DNA from: an uncultured Bacteroidales bacterium | GTDB taxonomy: Bacteria > Bacteroidota > Bacteroidia > Bacteroidales > FEN-979 | Reading direction: 5' to 3' | NCBI GenBank assembly: GCA_903887775.1 | Contig: CAISRB010000012.1 | Coordinates: 186,001-250,000 of the forward strand | Length of the DNA stretch: 64,000 nt | Shown here: positions 20,501 through 28,970 of the stretch, one piece after another | How the letters are laid out: every line of letters begins with the position of its first letter | Numbering within the stretch: the first letter of the stretch is position 1 | Made by a program: the position numbers and the translations under genes | The notes under the pieces: generated by a model | Told to the model about the DNA's origin: nothing | What the model saw: only the letters and a program-made list of their open reading frames with translations | Databases searched by the model: none

Positions 20501-21261
20501 AAATTGGGCGCCTGGTGGAGGAATACAACCGCCTGATTGATGAACTTGCATTCAGCGCCGATCAGCTGGCTAAATCGGAAAGGGAAAGCGCCTGGAGGGA
20601 AATGGCAAAACAGGTTGCACATGAGATTAAAAATCCGCTTACGCCTATGAAACTCAGTGTGCAGCATTTGCGAAAAGCATGGGATGATAAGTCGGATGAT
20701 TTTAATCTCAGGATTCAGCGTTTTACGAAGATCATGACGGATCAGATCGATTCGCTGTCGGCTATTGCTTCCGAGTTTTCGGATTTTGCGAAAATGCCAT
20801 TGCCTGTAGCAGAAGATATTGACCTTGTCGAGATTTTAAATTCCATTTTATCAATGTACAGTGGTCTCGATAAAATACAGATCAGCCTCAAAACTTCTGA
20901 AAAAAATGCAAGTATCATTGGCGATAAAAAACAGCTGGTGAGGGTGTTTACCAATCTTTTTAATAACGCCATACAAGCCATCAGCAACACTGAAAGGGGT
21001 TTGATAAAAGTTGTGGTTCGCAAACAGGAAAGCTCTTATGCAATTGACATTGAAGATAACGGCAACGGGATACCAGACGAACTTGCAGAAAAAATCTTCC
21101 TTCCCAACTTTACAACCAAATCAGGAGGGGCAGGACTGGGACTTGCAATTGTAAGAGAAATCATCAGGAGCATGGGCGGAGAAGTTAACTTTGCATCCGG
21201 AAAAAACGGAACGGTTTTCACTGTAACGATTCCAATTCATTATGAAAAGATATCAGGATAA
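17542..21261 (+). CDS. Large polytopic sensor histidine kinase (NtrY-like)
   Basis: Multiple TM helices; HAMP (SRYLSAPLRILVSRMEGF), HisKA (EMAKQVAHEIKNPLTPMKLSVQHL), HATPase (DNGNGIPDELAEKIFLPNFTTKSGGAGLGLAIVREI). Confidence 0.92.
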   Translation: MKPNVSRGKSINYALLALLSGIFFVLCLITAEFILIRRNKPEQISSRLEQVLHRKELQAKNILNINSYDFLQTSKLKGQNNFPESLPDIRKNGIALQYYLHDSLVFWSDNSVDELKSNQLVKEDNIQKLPNGWYQVLVFKKGNIKTVCLILIKYEYSFENEYLENTFQKDFDIPENIGISHELVKNPVCSVNGTPLFSLDFTGYTPSYDHYVFLLFFLFLSAFFSLSFAIYFLYSAIEWLRKKPWLFVICFIADVALLRLLQMYFTFPASLYSTVWFSPLYYSSSVFLPSAGDYLINSLIMLMVAYVAFVKLYREKPIPGRQLASGIFNGWKAVLFILAIYMLLCYGLNDLIRNSSFFLDLKDISKIGLQSLIGLLIAYLLSMAFYLFSRTAGSYTVNTDSKTKVIFISITAVCVFLVSIFWWNTINAIILAILFAAFLSLIFFYYNENIKSSPFANIILPMIWMAVLVAAVFNYAGYSKEREERKLIAMKLATEKNPVTELFYNKLERKLLSDSLILVMSKDTDAVREGALVKRIKTEYIRNYWNRFTVQITVCPPGKMLRIQPRGYVFDCQQYFRQVCEKVGEKTANPNLFYLDYETGIETYLAVLNPHDSAVNSKDQGILIYIEFTAKTPAKDLGYPELLIDRRIMNIPDLGNYSYALYQSGSLVYKTGKYAYTMGLNDLIPSSDSAPFFNSAGMDHFRFNMNKSRVLVISKKDDSFLGVISPASYLFILFSFLSLFLNLIFRPSILREFSFMTLKSRFQLANVGIIVVSFLILGCLLLYFLIRLNNLKNMDSFTERTLSVISDMQNDFGDKENFNKPDKTFLEEDLQKLSGMFYTDVNVYSPNGKLILSSRPQVFDEGLISGRMNIGALADLRSNRQSVFFQDEKIGAYDYISAYFPLLNDKNELLAYINLPFFSRQEDLKKEINDFLVAFMNLYILFILISVFISIAISRYLSAPLRILVSRMEGFQLGERNEKISWNHHDEIGRLVEEYNRLIDELAFSADQLAKSERESAWREMAKQVAHEIKNPLTPMKLSVQHLRKAWDDKSDDFNLRIQRFTKIMTDQIDSLSAIASEFSDFAKMPLPVAEDIDLVEILNSILSMYSGLDKIQISLKTSEKNASIIGDKKQLVRVFTNLFNNAIQAISNTERGLIKVVVRKQESSYAIDIEDNGNGIPDELAEKIFLPNFTTKSGGAGLGLAIVREIIRSMGGEVNFASGKNGTVFTVTIPIHYEKISG

Positions 21262-21727
21262 AGAACAAAAAAGTCTTCTGAATTGCCTGTTGATCATTCT
21301 GATGCTCCTGACTTCATGCGGCCACGAAAAACCAGCGGAGCAAAGTATAGCATTTCCAAATAAATCATGGCAGAGGTATAACATTCTGAACTTTAAATTT
21401 CCGGTTACAGAGACAAACAGGTCATATGATATTATTCTTGAACTTCGGTGCAACAAGTCCTTTGACTATGATAATCTCCCTATAAATATGGTTATCAGTA
21501 CACCATCCGGCGAAGAAAGAATAAGAGAATACCACGTACAGATCAAAGATAAAAATGGTTCATTTACGGGAGCCATAAAAGGAGACACATGTTTAACCAG
21601 GCTTGTTCTCAAACGCAAGCTGTACTGTTCCAGTAAAGGCCTGATGAAAGTTGAAATTGAGAATCTCAATCCAAAGATGGAAACGGAAGGAATTTTTTCT
21701 GTGAACTTAATTCTTATTCAGCACTGA
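21242..21727 (+). CDS. gldH: Gliding motility lipoprotein GldH-like
   Basis: Lipobox LLTSCG; F-x3-W...L.F.F......YDIILELR..........LPINMVISTPSG pattern of GldH. Confidence 0.75.
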   Translation: MKRYQDKEQKSLLNCLLIILMLLTSCGHEKPAEQSIAFPNKSWQRYNILNFKFPVTETNRSYDIILELRCNKSFDYDNLPINMVISTPSGEERIREYHVQIKDKNGSFTGAIKGDTCLTRLVLKRKLYCSSKGLMKVEIENLNPKMETEGIFSVNLILIQH

Positions 21728-22102
21728 TAATATTCTCGTTGCCTTTAACCTGTCAAGTTTGATCTGGCTGACAAGCTGGTCAAGGTGTTCAAATTTTTTC
21801 TCTTTTCTGATCCATCGGATGATCCTGACAGAGATTTCCATCCCGTAAATATCTTCGGAAAAATCAAGGATATTAACCTCGATCACAAGATGTGTTCCCC
21901 CAATTGTAGGACGGTAGCCAATATTGCAAATACCGAACAGTTTCCTTTCCTGAAGCGTAACATGCACAAGGTATACGCCATTCCGGATCATGGGCGGCTG
22001 ATCCTTATAAGGCTGAATATTGGCCGTGGGAAAGCCAAGGGTCTTTCCAAGATGGTTCCCATGGACCACGGTTCCCCTGATGATATAATCTTTTGGGGGC
22101 AC
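21707..22102 (-). CDS. Stand-alone riboflavin kinase domain
   Basis: IIRGTVVHGNHLGKTLGFPTANIQPYKD...NGVYLVHVTLQERKLFGICNIGYRPTIGG...VEVNILDFSEDIYG; GTG start. Confidence 0.85.
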   Translation of the reverse strand: MPPKDYIIRGTVVHGNHLGKTLGFPTANIQPYKDQPPMIRNGVYLVHVTLQERKLFGICNIGYRPTIGGTHLVIEVNILDFSEDIYGMEISVRIIRWIRKEKKFEHLDQLVSQIKLDRLKATRILSVLNKN

Positions 22103-22125
22103 AGTAAGCGTTATTTTAACTGAAT

Positions 22126-23022
22126 TCAGAGAGTAGGTTTGTCATTGTTACCTGTAAACTTGATCATAATCAATTCCCAGACAGCATAGAAATAATGAGC
22201 CCATACACCGGCAAGCATGATGATCAGGGTTACGATCATCCACAGGGGTGCGATCGGTGTCCAGAGTTCGCGTGAAGGTACTTCTGCCTTATAATATTGC
22301 TTTGGCACACCCCAGTTAATTGTTGAAGTGCCCTGTACAAATCCGTACTTTTCATTTTCCTCTATTTTGGCGATGATATTAAGATTTCCCAGGGTGTCGC
22401 CTACGATGTTGTTGGGAAATTCAAAACTACCTTTACCCTGGTCATCCAGAGAAACTTCTCCAATTTTCAGAAGGCTGAAAAGCCGGGGAACATACAGTAT
22501 AACGGTTTCCTTGGCAAGGGCAACTTCCTGTCCTTTTGAGTCCTCTCGGGTCCCGGTCAGATTCAGATACCGGATTGAATCCTGCACATTAAAAGACATC
22601 CGGAGTTTTGCGGGTTCTGCGCTGAAATCAGCAGAAACCTCACTGTATTTCAGAGTCCCGGAAAATTTCGCCTGATATGAGATAATCCCTTCCTTACCGG
22701 GCTGAAGTTTATTGATTGCAACCCTCAGCACTGCATTGCCATCCTGATCTGTTATGGCTGTTCCCAAAGAAAGGAGTTTATTATCCCTGGCCGAGAAGAA
22801 TTCAATCGTTGCATTTTTCAATCCGTAAGTGTCACTCTCCCTTTTAACGAACAGATTTGCTGTAAGGCAAACCGAATCATTGGAAGTGCATAAATACGAA
22901 AAAGTAATTTTGGACTGCTGGACTGAATTGCTGTCAGTTTTTTCCTGGGCATGAAGAATTGAAGGGACGAGCAGTGTTATTATCAGCGCCTCGACAATAA
23001 TCCTGTATATATTTCTTTTCAT
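22126..23022 (-). CDS. Exported, C-terminally membrane-anchored Ig-like protein of the respiratory cluster
   Basis: Signal peptide, beta-rich region, C-terminal TM IAPLWMIVTLIIMLAGVWAHYFYAVWELI; 11 nt downstream of the NrfD-like gene. Confidence 0.65.
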   Translation of the reverse strand: MKRNIYRIIVEALIITLLVPSILHAQEKTDSNSVQQSKITFSYLCTSNDSVCLTANLFVKRESDTYGLKNATIEFFSARDNKLLSLGTAITDQDGNAVLRVAINKLQPGKEGIISYQAKFSGTLKYSEVSADFSAEPAKLRMSFNVQDSIRYLNLTGTREDSKGQEVALAKETVILYVPRLFSLLKIGEVSLDDQGKGSFEFPNNIVGDTLGNLNIIAKIEENEKYGFVQGTSTINWGVPKQYYKAEVPSRELWTPIAPLWMIVTLIIMLAGVWAHYFYAVWELIMIKFTGNNDKPTL

Positions 23023-23033
23023 TTGTTAATGAT

Positions 23034-24347
23034 TTATATTAAAACGTCCTCTGGTTTGGTTTCCTGAACATTGCCGGATACGGTGACAATAGGGATGAAT
23101 TTCGAGGCTATCGTGAAGAGCAGGCAGAAAAGGGCTACACCGGCAGCGGTAAGGCTCCATTCAACCCAGGTTGAGGAATAAATGCTCCATTCGGGCCGCG
23201 AATCCTGTATCGGAAGATAAGGCGATTGCAGGGTGGGAATAACAATCAGGTATCTGTTCAGCCAGAGAGCGATAATAACAACAACAGCAGTCAGTGTAAT
23301 ATTTGTGATGGTCCGCAATTTTGCTATTCCAACAACCAGTAAGGGTAATAGCACGCCGACGTAATTTGAAATGATAAATGGCCAGTAGAATTCTTTAAAC
23401 AGGAGCTGGATCAGGAGCTCGTCATTTTTTTCTGAACCATACCATTTGGTAAGGTAGTCACTGAACGTAAAATAACCGAAAAATGCTGCCAGTACCAGCA
23501 TAATAACACCAACAGATATAAAATGTTTCTTCGTAATATACTGTTCAAGGTGGTAGACTTTCCTGAAAAACCACATGGCTACAATAAGCACTGCACTCCC
23601 TGAATACACTGCAGCAATGACGAAATAGGGGCCGAAAATAGTACTGTGCCATCCCGGCTGAAGGGTCACGCTGAAGATCCATGCCAATACAGAGTACACA
23701 ATGATAGCGATGGCAATGACCATGGTTGCCATAATATTTGTAGCTCTGTCAAGACGTTTCTTTTGATCTTCTGTCCCGGTATACCCAAGGGCAAGAACCC
23801 TGTACAGCTTTTTTCTCCATTTGGGGAGTTGCAGCTCTTCGAAATCCCTCATGTTTGCAAGATCCCTGAGGACAGCCAGGTACAGGAAGATAAGGCAGCC
23901 GAAGATATCGGTGGAGATCGCTATAACGTCCCAGGTGATTGGGGATTGGATACGTCCGTGCAGTATAAGATAATGCAGTTTATCGAGCCTGCCGATGCAA
24001 AGCAGGATATAACAGGGACCGATCAGAAGGGAAATAATGGTAATGAATTCCGCCATTCTGATAACAGGTTTTCTCCATGCAGTCCTGAATAAATGCAAGG
24101 TCCCCGAAATAAGGGCACCTGCATAACTGACCCCCATGAAAAATATGAAATTCACGATGTAAATACCCCAGACAACATTATCGCGCATACCCGTTACGAC
24201 ATGTCCTTTTGTCACCTGCTGAATGAAAGCAAACACGCCTAATCCGATAACTGAAAGCAGGAAAAGGATCCAGATATATCCCTGGACCCCCGTTCTTTCG
24301 ATCTGCGGGGCAAACTCCTTCAGTAATTGTTTTTCATTGTTTTCCAT
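23034..24347 (-). CDS. NrfD/PsrC/HmcC-like integral membrane quinol-interacting protein
   Basis: 437 aa, ~10 TM helices; VVWGIYIVNFIFFMGVSYAGALISGTLHLFRTAWRKPVIRMAE, typical NrfD/PsrC. Confidence 0.88.
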   Translation of the reverse strand: MENNEKQLLKEFAPQIERTGVQGYIWILFLLSVIGLGVFAFIQQVTKGHVVTGMRDNVVWGIYIVNFIFFMGVSYAGALISGTLHLFRTAWRKPVIRMAEFITIISLLIGPCYILLCIGRLDKLHYLILHGRIQSPITWDVIAISTDIFGCLIFLYLAVLRDLANMRDFEELQLPKWRKKLYRVLALGYTGTEDQKKRLDRATNIMATMVIAIAIIVYSVLAWIFSVTLQPGWHSTIFGPYFVIAAVYSGSAVLIVAMWFFRKVYHLEQYITKKHFISVGVIMLVLAAFFGYFTFSDYLTKWYGSEKNDELLIQLLFKEFYWPFIISNYVGVLLPLLVVGIAKLRTITNITLTAVVVIIALWLNRYLIVIPTLQSPYLPIQDSRPEWSIYSSTWVEWSLTAAGVALFCLLFTIASKFIPIVTVSGNVQETKPEDVLI

Positions 24348-24349
24348 GG

Positions 24350-25315
24350 CTACAGCTTATGTTTTTGAGCGTATGGTGTATTGAGATATCTGTTTTTAAC
24401 ACTCTCATCGAGATCATTAAATCCGCGATCTACCGGGAACTGCCTGTCAACAGGCGGAAGGTAATACACGCATGGCCTGGTTCCGAGAACTTCCAGATAA
24501 CGGTATCCGGCCCGGTCACGTATCAGTTCGCTGAATTGGAAAGTTTCAGTTCCATTGGTCACGGTATCTTCATCCACATCACCAAAATAGATAACACCCA
24601 TCGGGCATGATGAAACACAATATGGAACTTTTCCAACCCGGATAAGGTCGGGGCAGAAATCGCATTTCGAAACGGTGCCTTCTTTGCCCGGGCTGCTTGC
24701 TTCCGGTGAATAAGGTTGCTTATCTTCGTCAAATTCAGGGTAATGTTTCCAGGCGAATACCCTGGTGGAATAAGGGCAGCCTGTCATGCAGAATTTACAT
24801 CCTATGCAACGGTTATTATCTATTAATACAATGCCATCGGTTCGCTTAAACGTAGCTCCAACAGGACAAACGCTCACGCACAACGGGTTATCGCAATGGA
24901 AACAGGGTTTTGGGAACCAGTATGGCGATGTTTTTTCGGAGTCCTGTAAAAGATAAACTTTCATGAATTCCTGACTTTTCGGAAGATGGTGGGCTTTTTG
25001 GCAACCCTCAACACATTTGCGGGCATTTTTACATTTTCCGAGGTCTATGACCATTACAAATTTCTTTCCGGGAATTCCCAGGTGAGCTTCTTCAATTGAA
25101 ACCCTTGGAAGTTTAAGCATAGCCTTGTCTACCTCCATGACCTCCCCATTTGTGGTCATAACTTTTACCTTTTCGCCGCTTTCACCCCCTGTTTTTTCGG
25201 AATATGCCTTAAGCATACCTCCGCTTGCAGCCACCGCGGCTCCTGCCAGTAAACCTTTTTTCAGGAACTGCCGCCTGGAATTCTTTTTATTTGTCTGTTC
25301 TTCTTCCACGATCAA
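24350..25315 (-). CDS. Tat-exported 4x[4Fe-4S] ferredoxin subunit (HmcB/DsrO/HybA-like)
   Basis: Twin-arginine SRRQFLKKGLLAGAAVAASGG; CKNARKCVEGC, CFHCDNPLCVSVCPVG, CIGCKFCMTGCPYS, CDFCPDLIRVGKVPYCVSSCPMG. Confidence 0.92.
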   Translation of the reverse strand: MIVEEEQTNKKNSRRQFLKKGLLAGAAVAASGGMLKAYSEKTGGESGEKVKVMTTNGEVMEVDKAMLKLPRVSIEEAHLGIPGKKFVMVIDLGKCKNARKCVEGCQKAHHLPKSQEFMKVYLLQDSEKTSPYWFPKPCFHCDNPLCVSVCPVGATFKRTDGIVLIDNNRCIGCKFCMTGCPYSTRVFAWKHYPEFDEDKQPYSPEASSPGKEGTVSKCDFCPDLIRVGKVPYCVSSCPMGVIYFGDVDEDTVTNGTETFQFSELIRDRAGYRYLEVLGTRPCVYYLPPVDRQFPVDRGFNDLDESVKNRYLNTPYAQKHKL

Positions 25316-25332
25316 TGAAAATTATTTTGGAT

Positions 25333-25947
25333 TTAATGATATCCGTTAATAATACTCTTGAAATTGCTCAGTGCTGTTTTTCCGAAAGTGCAGAAATATA
25401 TATGAATACACATAAAAATGGTCACAACGAATCCGCAAAAAAGATGCAGGAGGTCGGTATAATCCAATCCGCTTATACCTAACAGGTTGTTAATGGTTAT
25501 CTCCGGGTATAAAAGTCCTAATCCGGACAGGATCACGAGGGGGATAATAACATACATGACAGCGACATACGATAACTGCTGAAGAGGGTTGAACTTTGAA
25601 TCCACCGTCACGGGGAAAGGGGCTGCTTCCTTTTTGAACACACCTATCGTATAATGGTGAAACTGTGATTTCAGTCGTGAAAAATAACCCCTGACCTCGA
25701 ACACATAATAAGCCCCGTTTTTTGTAAAGAGGTTCCCAATGAAAAAGATAATATAATTAACAGACAAAAGGACACCTGCAACATTATGAACAGCGACTGC
25801 GACCCTGAATCTGACAATGATGGTTGGATTTGAAAACTGTATGCTGAGACCAGTAATGATCAGGGTGAGGCAGAAAAGAGCATTCAGAATATGCCATAAT
25901 CTGATCCAGACCGGATAAAGGTATAATGGTTCACTATGATTTTCCAT
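25333..25947 (-). CDS. Cytochrome b subunit (FdnI/b561-type)
   Basis: RLWHILNALFCLTLIITGLSIQF, VAVHNVAGVLLSVNYIIFFIGN, LLHLFCGFVVTIFMCIHIYFCTFG; 4 TM with conserved His. Confidence 0.85.
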   Translation of the reverse strand: MENHSEPLYLYPVWIRLWHILNALFCLTLIITGLSIQFSNPTIIVRFRVAVAVHNVAGVLLSVNYIIFFIGNLFTKNGAYYVFEVRGYFSRLKSQFHHYTIGVFKKEAAPFPVTVDSKFNPLQQLSYVAVMYVIIPLVILSGLGLLYPEITINNLLGISGLDYTDLLHLFCGFVVTIFMCIHIYFCTFGKTALSNFKSIINGYH

Positions 25948-25949
25948 GG

Positions 25950-26966
25950 TCAGTGAGATTTTTGGATACGAATAACAGCATGAATCAGGATGGCAAGTAT
26001 GGTGAGCCCGAATAAAACAAGACTGATGATGTTCAGCGTATTGTTCTGGTCGGGACCAATTGTGGAGGTTTCACTCAGGAATAAACCTTTAAACCACCCC
26101 TTTGTCTTGATATTTTCCTGAACATTATATTTAAAGAGGGAGGCATAAAGAATAGAATTTTGCGCATGACAGGATTCGCATTTTTTCACAGCCAGGTTTT
26201 TTGGTACGATTTCATGTGCGACTATCAGTGTATCCTTATTCTGTGCATGACATTCAATGCAGCGGACATTAATGAAGTGTGTTGCCTGGTTTGGAAGCCA
26301 ATCGTGTTTCTTCAATATATTCGGTTGTTGCTTGTTGGTAAGAAGTTCATATTTTGTGATGTCACCATGGCAGTTCAGGCAAATGAGATTGTCGTATGCA
26401 ACCGTTTCCTGCATGTTTTCATTTGTTCTTGCATTGATCTTGTAAGTATGAGGATTATGGCACATCCAGCAGGTAAATTCCTCGCTGTGTTTCTGGGAAT
26501 GTACACTGGCCGTAAAATTTGAGTCTATCTTTTCAAACTTGAACTTCGAAAATTTTTCATCACCTCCGTGACAATCGATACAATTTGCCTTGGCTTCCAT
26601 ACGAAGATTTCCAGGATGAGGGAATATGCTGTAATCTTCTGAATGACAGTCAGTGCACTTAAACCCTTTATGGTTTGAAATGTAATACTCATTTCGGCTG
26701 ATGATCAGCTCCGAATACATCCTTTTATAACTTATTTTCTTCGATTCGGCATTTTCGAAAATATATTTTGACTGCCCATGGCATCTGAGGCATTTTTCAT
26801 TGGTGGGAAACTGGTCGAGATTAACTATGGGAGTTTTTTCAACAGATTTTGCTTTCTTTGTTGAAGAAGAAGATTCAGAGTTTTTTACCAATGCAAAAGC
26901 AATGGCAAAAAAGAGTAAGAGGACAAGCACAACCCAAGCAGGACGAATATTTGCTCTGTACATCAT
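25950..26966 (-). CDS. Heptaheme c-type cytochrome with N- and C-terminal TM
   Basis: 7 CXXCH: CLRCH, CTDCH, CIDCH, CWMCH, CLNCH, CIECH, CESCH. Confidence 0.93.
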   Translation of the reverse strand: MMYRANIRPAWVVLVLLLFFAIAFALVKNSESSSSTKKAKSVEKTPIVNLDQFPTNEKCLRCHGQSKYIFENAESKKISYKRMYSELIISRNEYYISNHKGFKCTDCHSEDYSIFPHPGNLRMEAKANCIDCHGGDEKFSKFKFEKIDSNFTASVHSQKHSEEFTCWMCHNPHTYKINARTNENMQETVAYDNLICLNCHGDITKYELLTNKQQPNILKKHDWLPNQATHFINVRCIECHAQNKDTLIVAHEIVPKNLAVKKCESCHAQNSILYASLFKYNVQENIKTKGWFKGLFLSETSTIGPDQNNTLNIISLVLFGLTILAILIHAVIRIQKSH

Positions 26967-27007
26967 TGGAAACAGTAATTAATCTGGTGAACAAACATAG
27001 GGGTAAA

Positions 27008-27049
27008 ATCAATGGGTGCTTACTTTAATTAAAGCAAACACCCATTGAT
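27008..27049 (-). other. Intra-operon stem-loop
   Basis: ATCAATGGGTG (27008-27018) / CACCCATTGAT (27039-27049), perfect 11-bp inverted repeat, 20-nt loop. Confidence 0.7.
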
Positions 27050-27071
27050 ATCGGTATTTACGACACTGGGA

Positions 27072-27491
27072 TTATTTTTTCAGTGTGCGCATAAAAGCAA
27101 CCAAAGCCCAACGATCGCTGGCTTCGGGAATTTTCTTATCATAAGCAGGCATCTCATCGCGCCCTTTGCTTGTTTCATAAAACAATTCTCCGTCGGTCTG
27201 TCCCTGGAAAGCAGCAGCTGTGAAATCTCCGGGATTGGTTTTCAGTGAAGCAGCTTTTGGCCCATCACCGACGCCTTTACTGCCATGGCATGATTTGCAA
27301 TGCTTTGCCCAAAGATCTTTACCGTTGCTGATTACGGTCTGATCTTTCAGGTTTACAGATGCTTTTGCGTTCTTATCCTTGTCGGGAACGTTCCAGGGTT
27401 TTTTTGCCTGGGCATAGGAATTCCCTGCAATGAAAAATACAGCAATCACGATCGTGATCACAATTGTAAAGATTTTCTGTGTTGTTTTCAT
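27072..27491 (-). CDS. Monoheme class I cytochrome c
   Basis: Signal peptide; LWAKHCKSCHGSKGVGDGPKAASLK...MPAYDKKIPEASDRWALVAFMRTL. Confidence 0.93.
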   Translation of the reverse strand: MKTTQKIFTIVITIVIAVFFIAGNSYAQAKKPWNVPDKDKNAKASVNLKDQTVISNGKDLWAKHCKSCHGSKGVGDGPKAASLKTNPGDFTAAAFQGQTDGELFYETSKGRDEMPAYDKKIPEASDRWALVAFMRTLKK

Positions 27492-27527
27492 AATTGTATT
27501 TATTAGTTAATAGGTTTAAAATTATTA

Positions 27528-28487
27528 TTAAAAGCTCCACAAGCGGGTCAGGTTAAATCCGAAGAGAATATACCCGTTCCAAAAACTGCCACTGTTGTTT
27601 TTAGCTGTGACATACTGAGGCACAATGCCATTGGCGCAAGACATAAAGATCTGAAAAGTATGTGTGCTGGTTGAAATTTCCCATCCAAGGCTTACATTCT
27701 GGTAAGGGGCAACTCCGCTTTTAATTGAAAGCCAATGATTTGGGGATCTAACTATAAAAGCGGGGTCGTAATTGACAACGATGGGTTGTTCGAAAGACAG
27801 GATAACAGATGATTGGGGGCTGACTTTCACGCGACCAAGGAGAGAAAAGGAAGCAACGTCATTGGTTGGAGCAGCACCATCTGTAACAGTAGTATCGACC
27901 TTATTAAAATGGGAGTAAGACAGGCCAATTTGCATTGAGAACATTTTGCAGAACCTGCGGGCAAACATGAATTCATGGTACCAGGAAAACCTGTCAGTGA
28001 ATTTATAACCCACTCCGTATCCGGCATTACTGGTTTTGGTGTCAAGGCCAAGATCGCCATAATAAGCGATCGTCAGAGGGCAACCTCCTTTTCTCTGATG
28101 AAGGAAAGTATATTTCACCTGCAGGTCCTGGACCATATAATTTTTGGTTGTCCCTAAACCGATCATAAGGTTTTTAATGGGGGTGAAATTGAGTCCGAGG
28201 CGGATATTCGAGGCTCCCCACAAACCGTAAATGTCCTTTATACCGTTCTGGATATTTCCGAAACGGTGCTGGAGGATAAATTCAAGGGTTTTTGCCGGAG
28301 TAACGGTAACTGTCTGGTAATCCATGAAAATCCCGCTCTCAAACGGATTTTTTTCAAGGGGCTTTTTTGCAGGCTGGGCAGAGGCCGAATCAGCAGATTC
28401 CTGTGCGGAAGCCACAACCAGTCCCGAGAAAAAGAATAATATACTGAGGAAAATCTTTTTGATTGTCATAGTAATGGTTTTATTCAT
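27528..28487 (-). CDS. DUF5777-like outer-membrane beta-barrel protein
   Basis: Signal peptide, ESGIFMDYQTVTVTPAKTLEFILQHRFGNIQNGIKDIYGLWGASNIRLGLNFTPIKNLMIGLG, C-terminal GYILFGFNLTRLWSF. Confidence 0.78.
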   Translation of the reverse strand: MNKTITMTIKKIFLSILFFFSGLVVASAQESADSASAQPAKKPLEKNPFESGIFMDYQTVTVTPAKTLEFILQHRFGNIQNGIKDIYGLWGASNIRLGLNFTPIKNLMIGLGTTKNYMVQDLQVKYTFLHQRKGGCPLTIAYYGDLGLDTKTSNAGYGVGYKFTDRFSWYHEFMFARRFCKMFSMQIGLSYSHFNKVDTTVTDGAAPTNDVASFSLLGRVKVSPQSSVILSFEQPIVVNYDPAFIVRSPNHWLSIKSGVAPYQNVSLGWEISTSTHTFQIFMSCANGIVPQYVTAKNNSGSFWNGYILFGFNLTRLWSF

Positions 28488-28500
28488 GATTATACTTGAT

Positions 28501-28860
28501 TTAATTATTTAAAGCTCCCTGATTAATCCAGTTTTTGATCAGCGCGGCTGAAGTTGCATCGCAATAAGAGGCCATGGTACCACTTGATACTTTCTGATAC
28601 AGAATGCTTGAGGCAGCATCCCCTGCAACGAACAGGCTATTATCCTTCAGGCTCTGATAGGAACTTCCGGCAACGAGGTCAGGTGCAGGGCCTCCGGGTT
28701 TGTGGCAGGTACAACCCTTGGTAAATATTGGCTGGATATCGGTTGCATAACTTACAGGGGTGCTGGGAGAAGGGATGTCAGGATATATTTTAGCGTATTC
28801 GCAGGCGGCCAAAGTATAAACTACCAGAACAATTGATAAAAGATTGAATAACTTTTTCAT
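28501..28860 (-). CDS. Cytochrome-c-like lipoprotein with CXCH motif
   Basis: Lipobox TLAAC; SYATDIQPIFTKGCTCHKPGGPAP and C-terminal ALIKNWINQGALNN as in small cytochrome-c-like domains. Confidence 0.75.
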   Translation of the reverse strand: MKKLFNLLSIVLVVYTLAACEYAKIYPDIPSPSTPVSYATDIQPIFTKGCTCHKPGGPAPDLVAGSSYQSLKDNSLFVAGDAASSILYQKVSSGTMASYCDATSAALIKNWINQGALNN

Positions 28861-28913
28861 TTTTAAATATTTGTTGTTAGTAATGAGGATTAAGCAATAT
28901 TTACATTTTTATG

Positions 28914-28953
28914 AAAAAAGGCTTCAGGATTGTTATATCCTGAAGCCTTTTTT
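28914..28953 (-). terminator. Strong terminator after the hexaheme gene (can fold on either strand)
   Basis: AAAAAAGGCTTCAGGA - TTGTTATA - TCCTGAAGCCTTTTTT. Confidence 0.88.
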
Positions 28954-28970
28954 GATAATGGTTACAAGAA

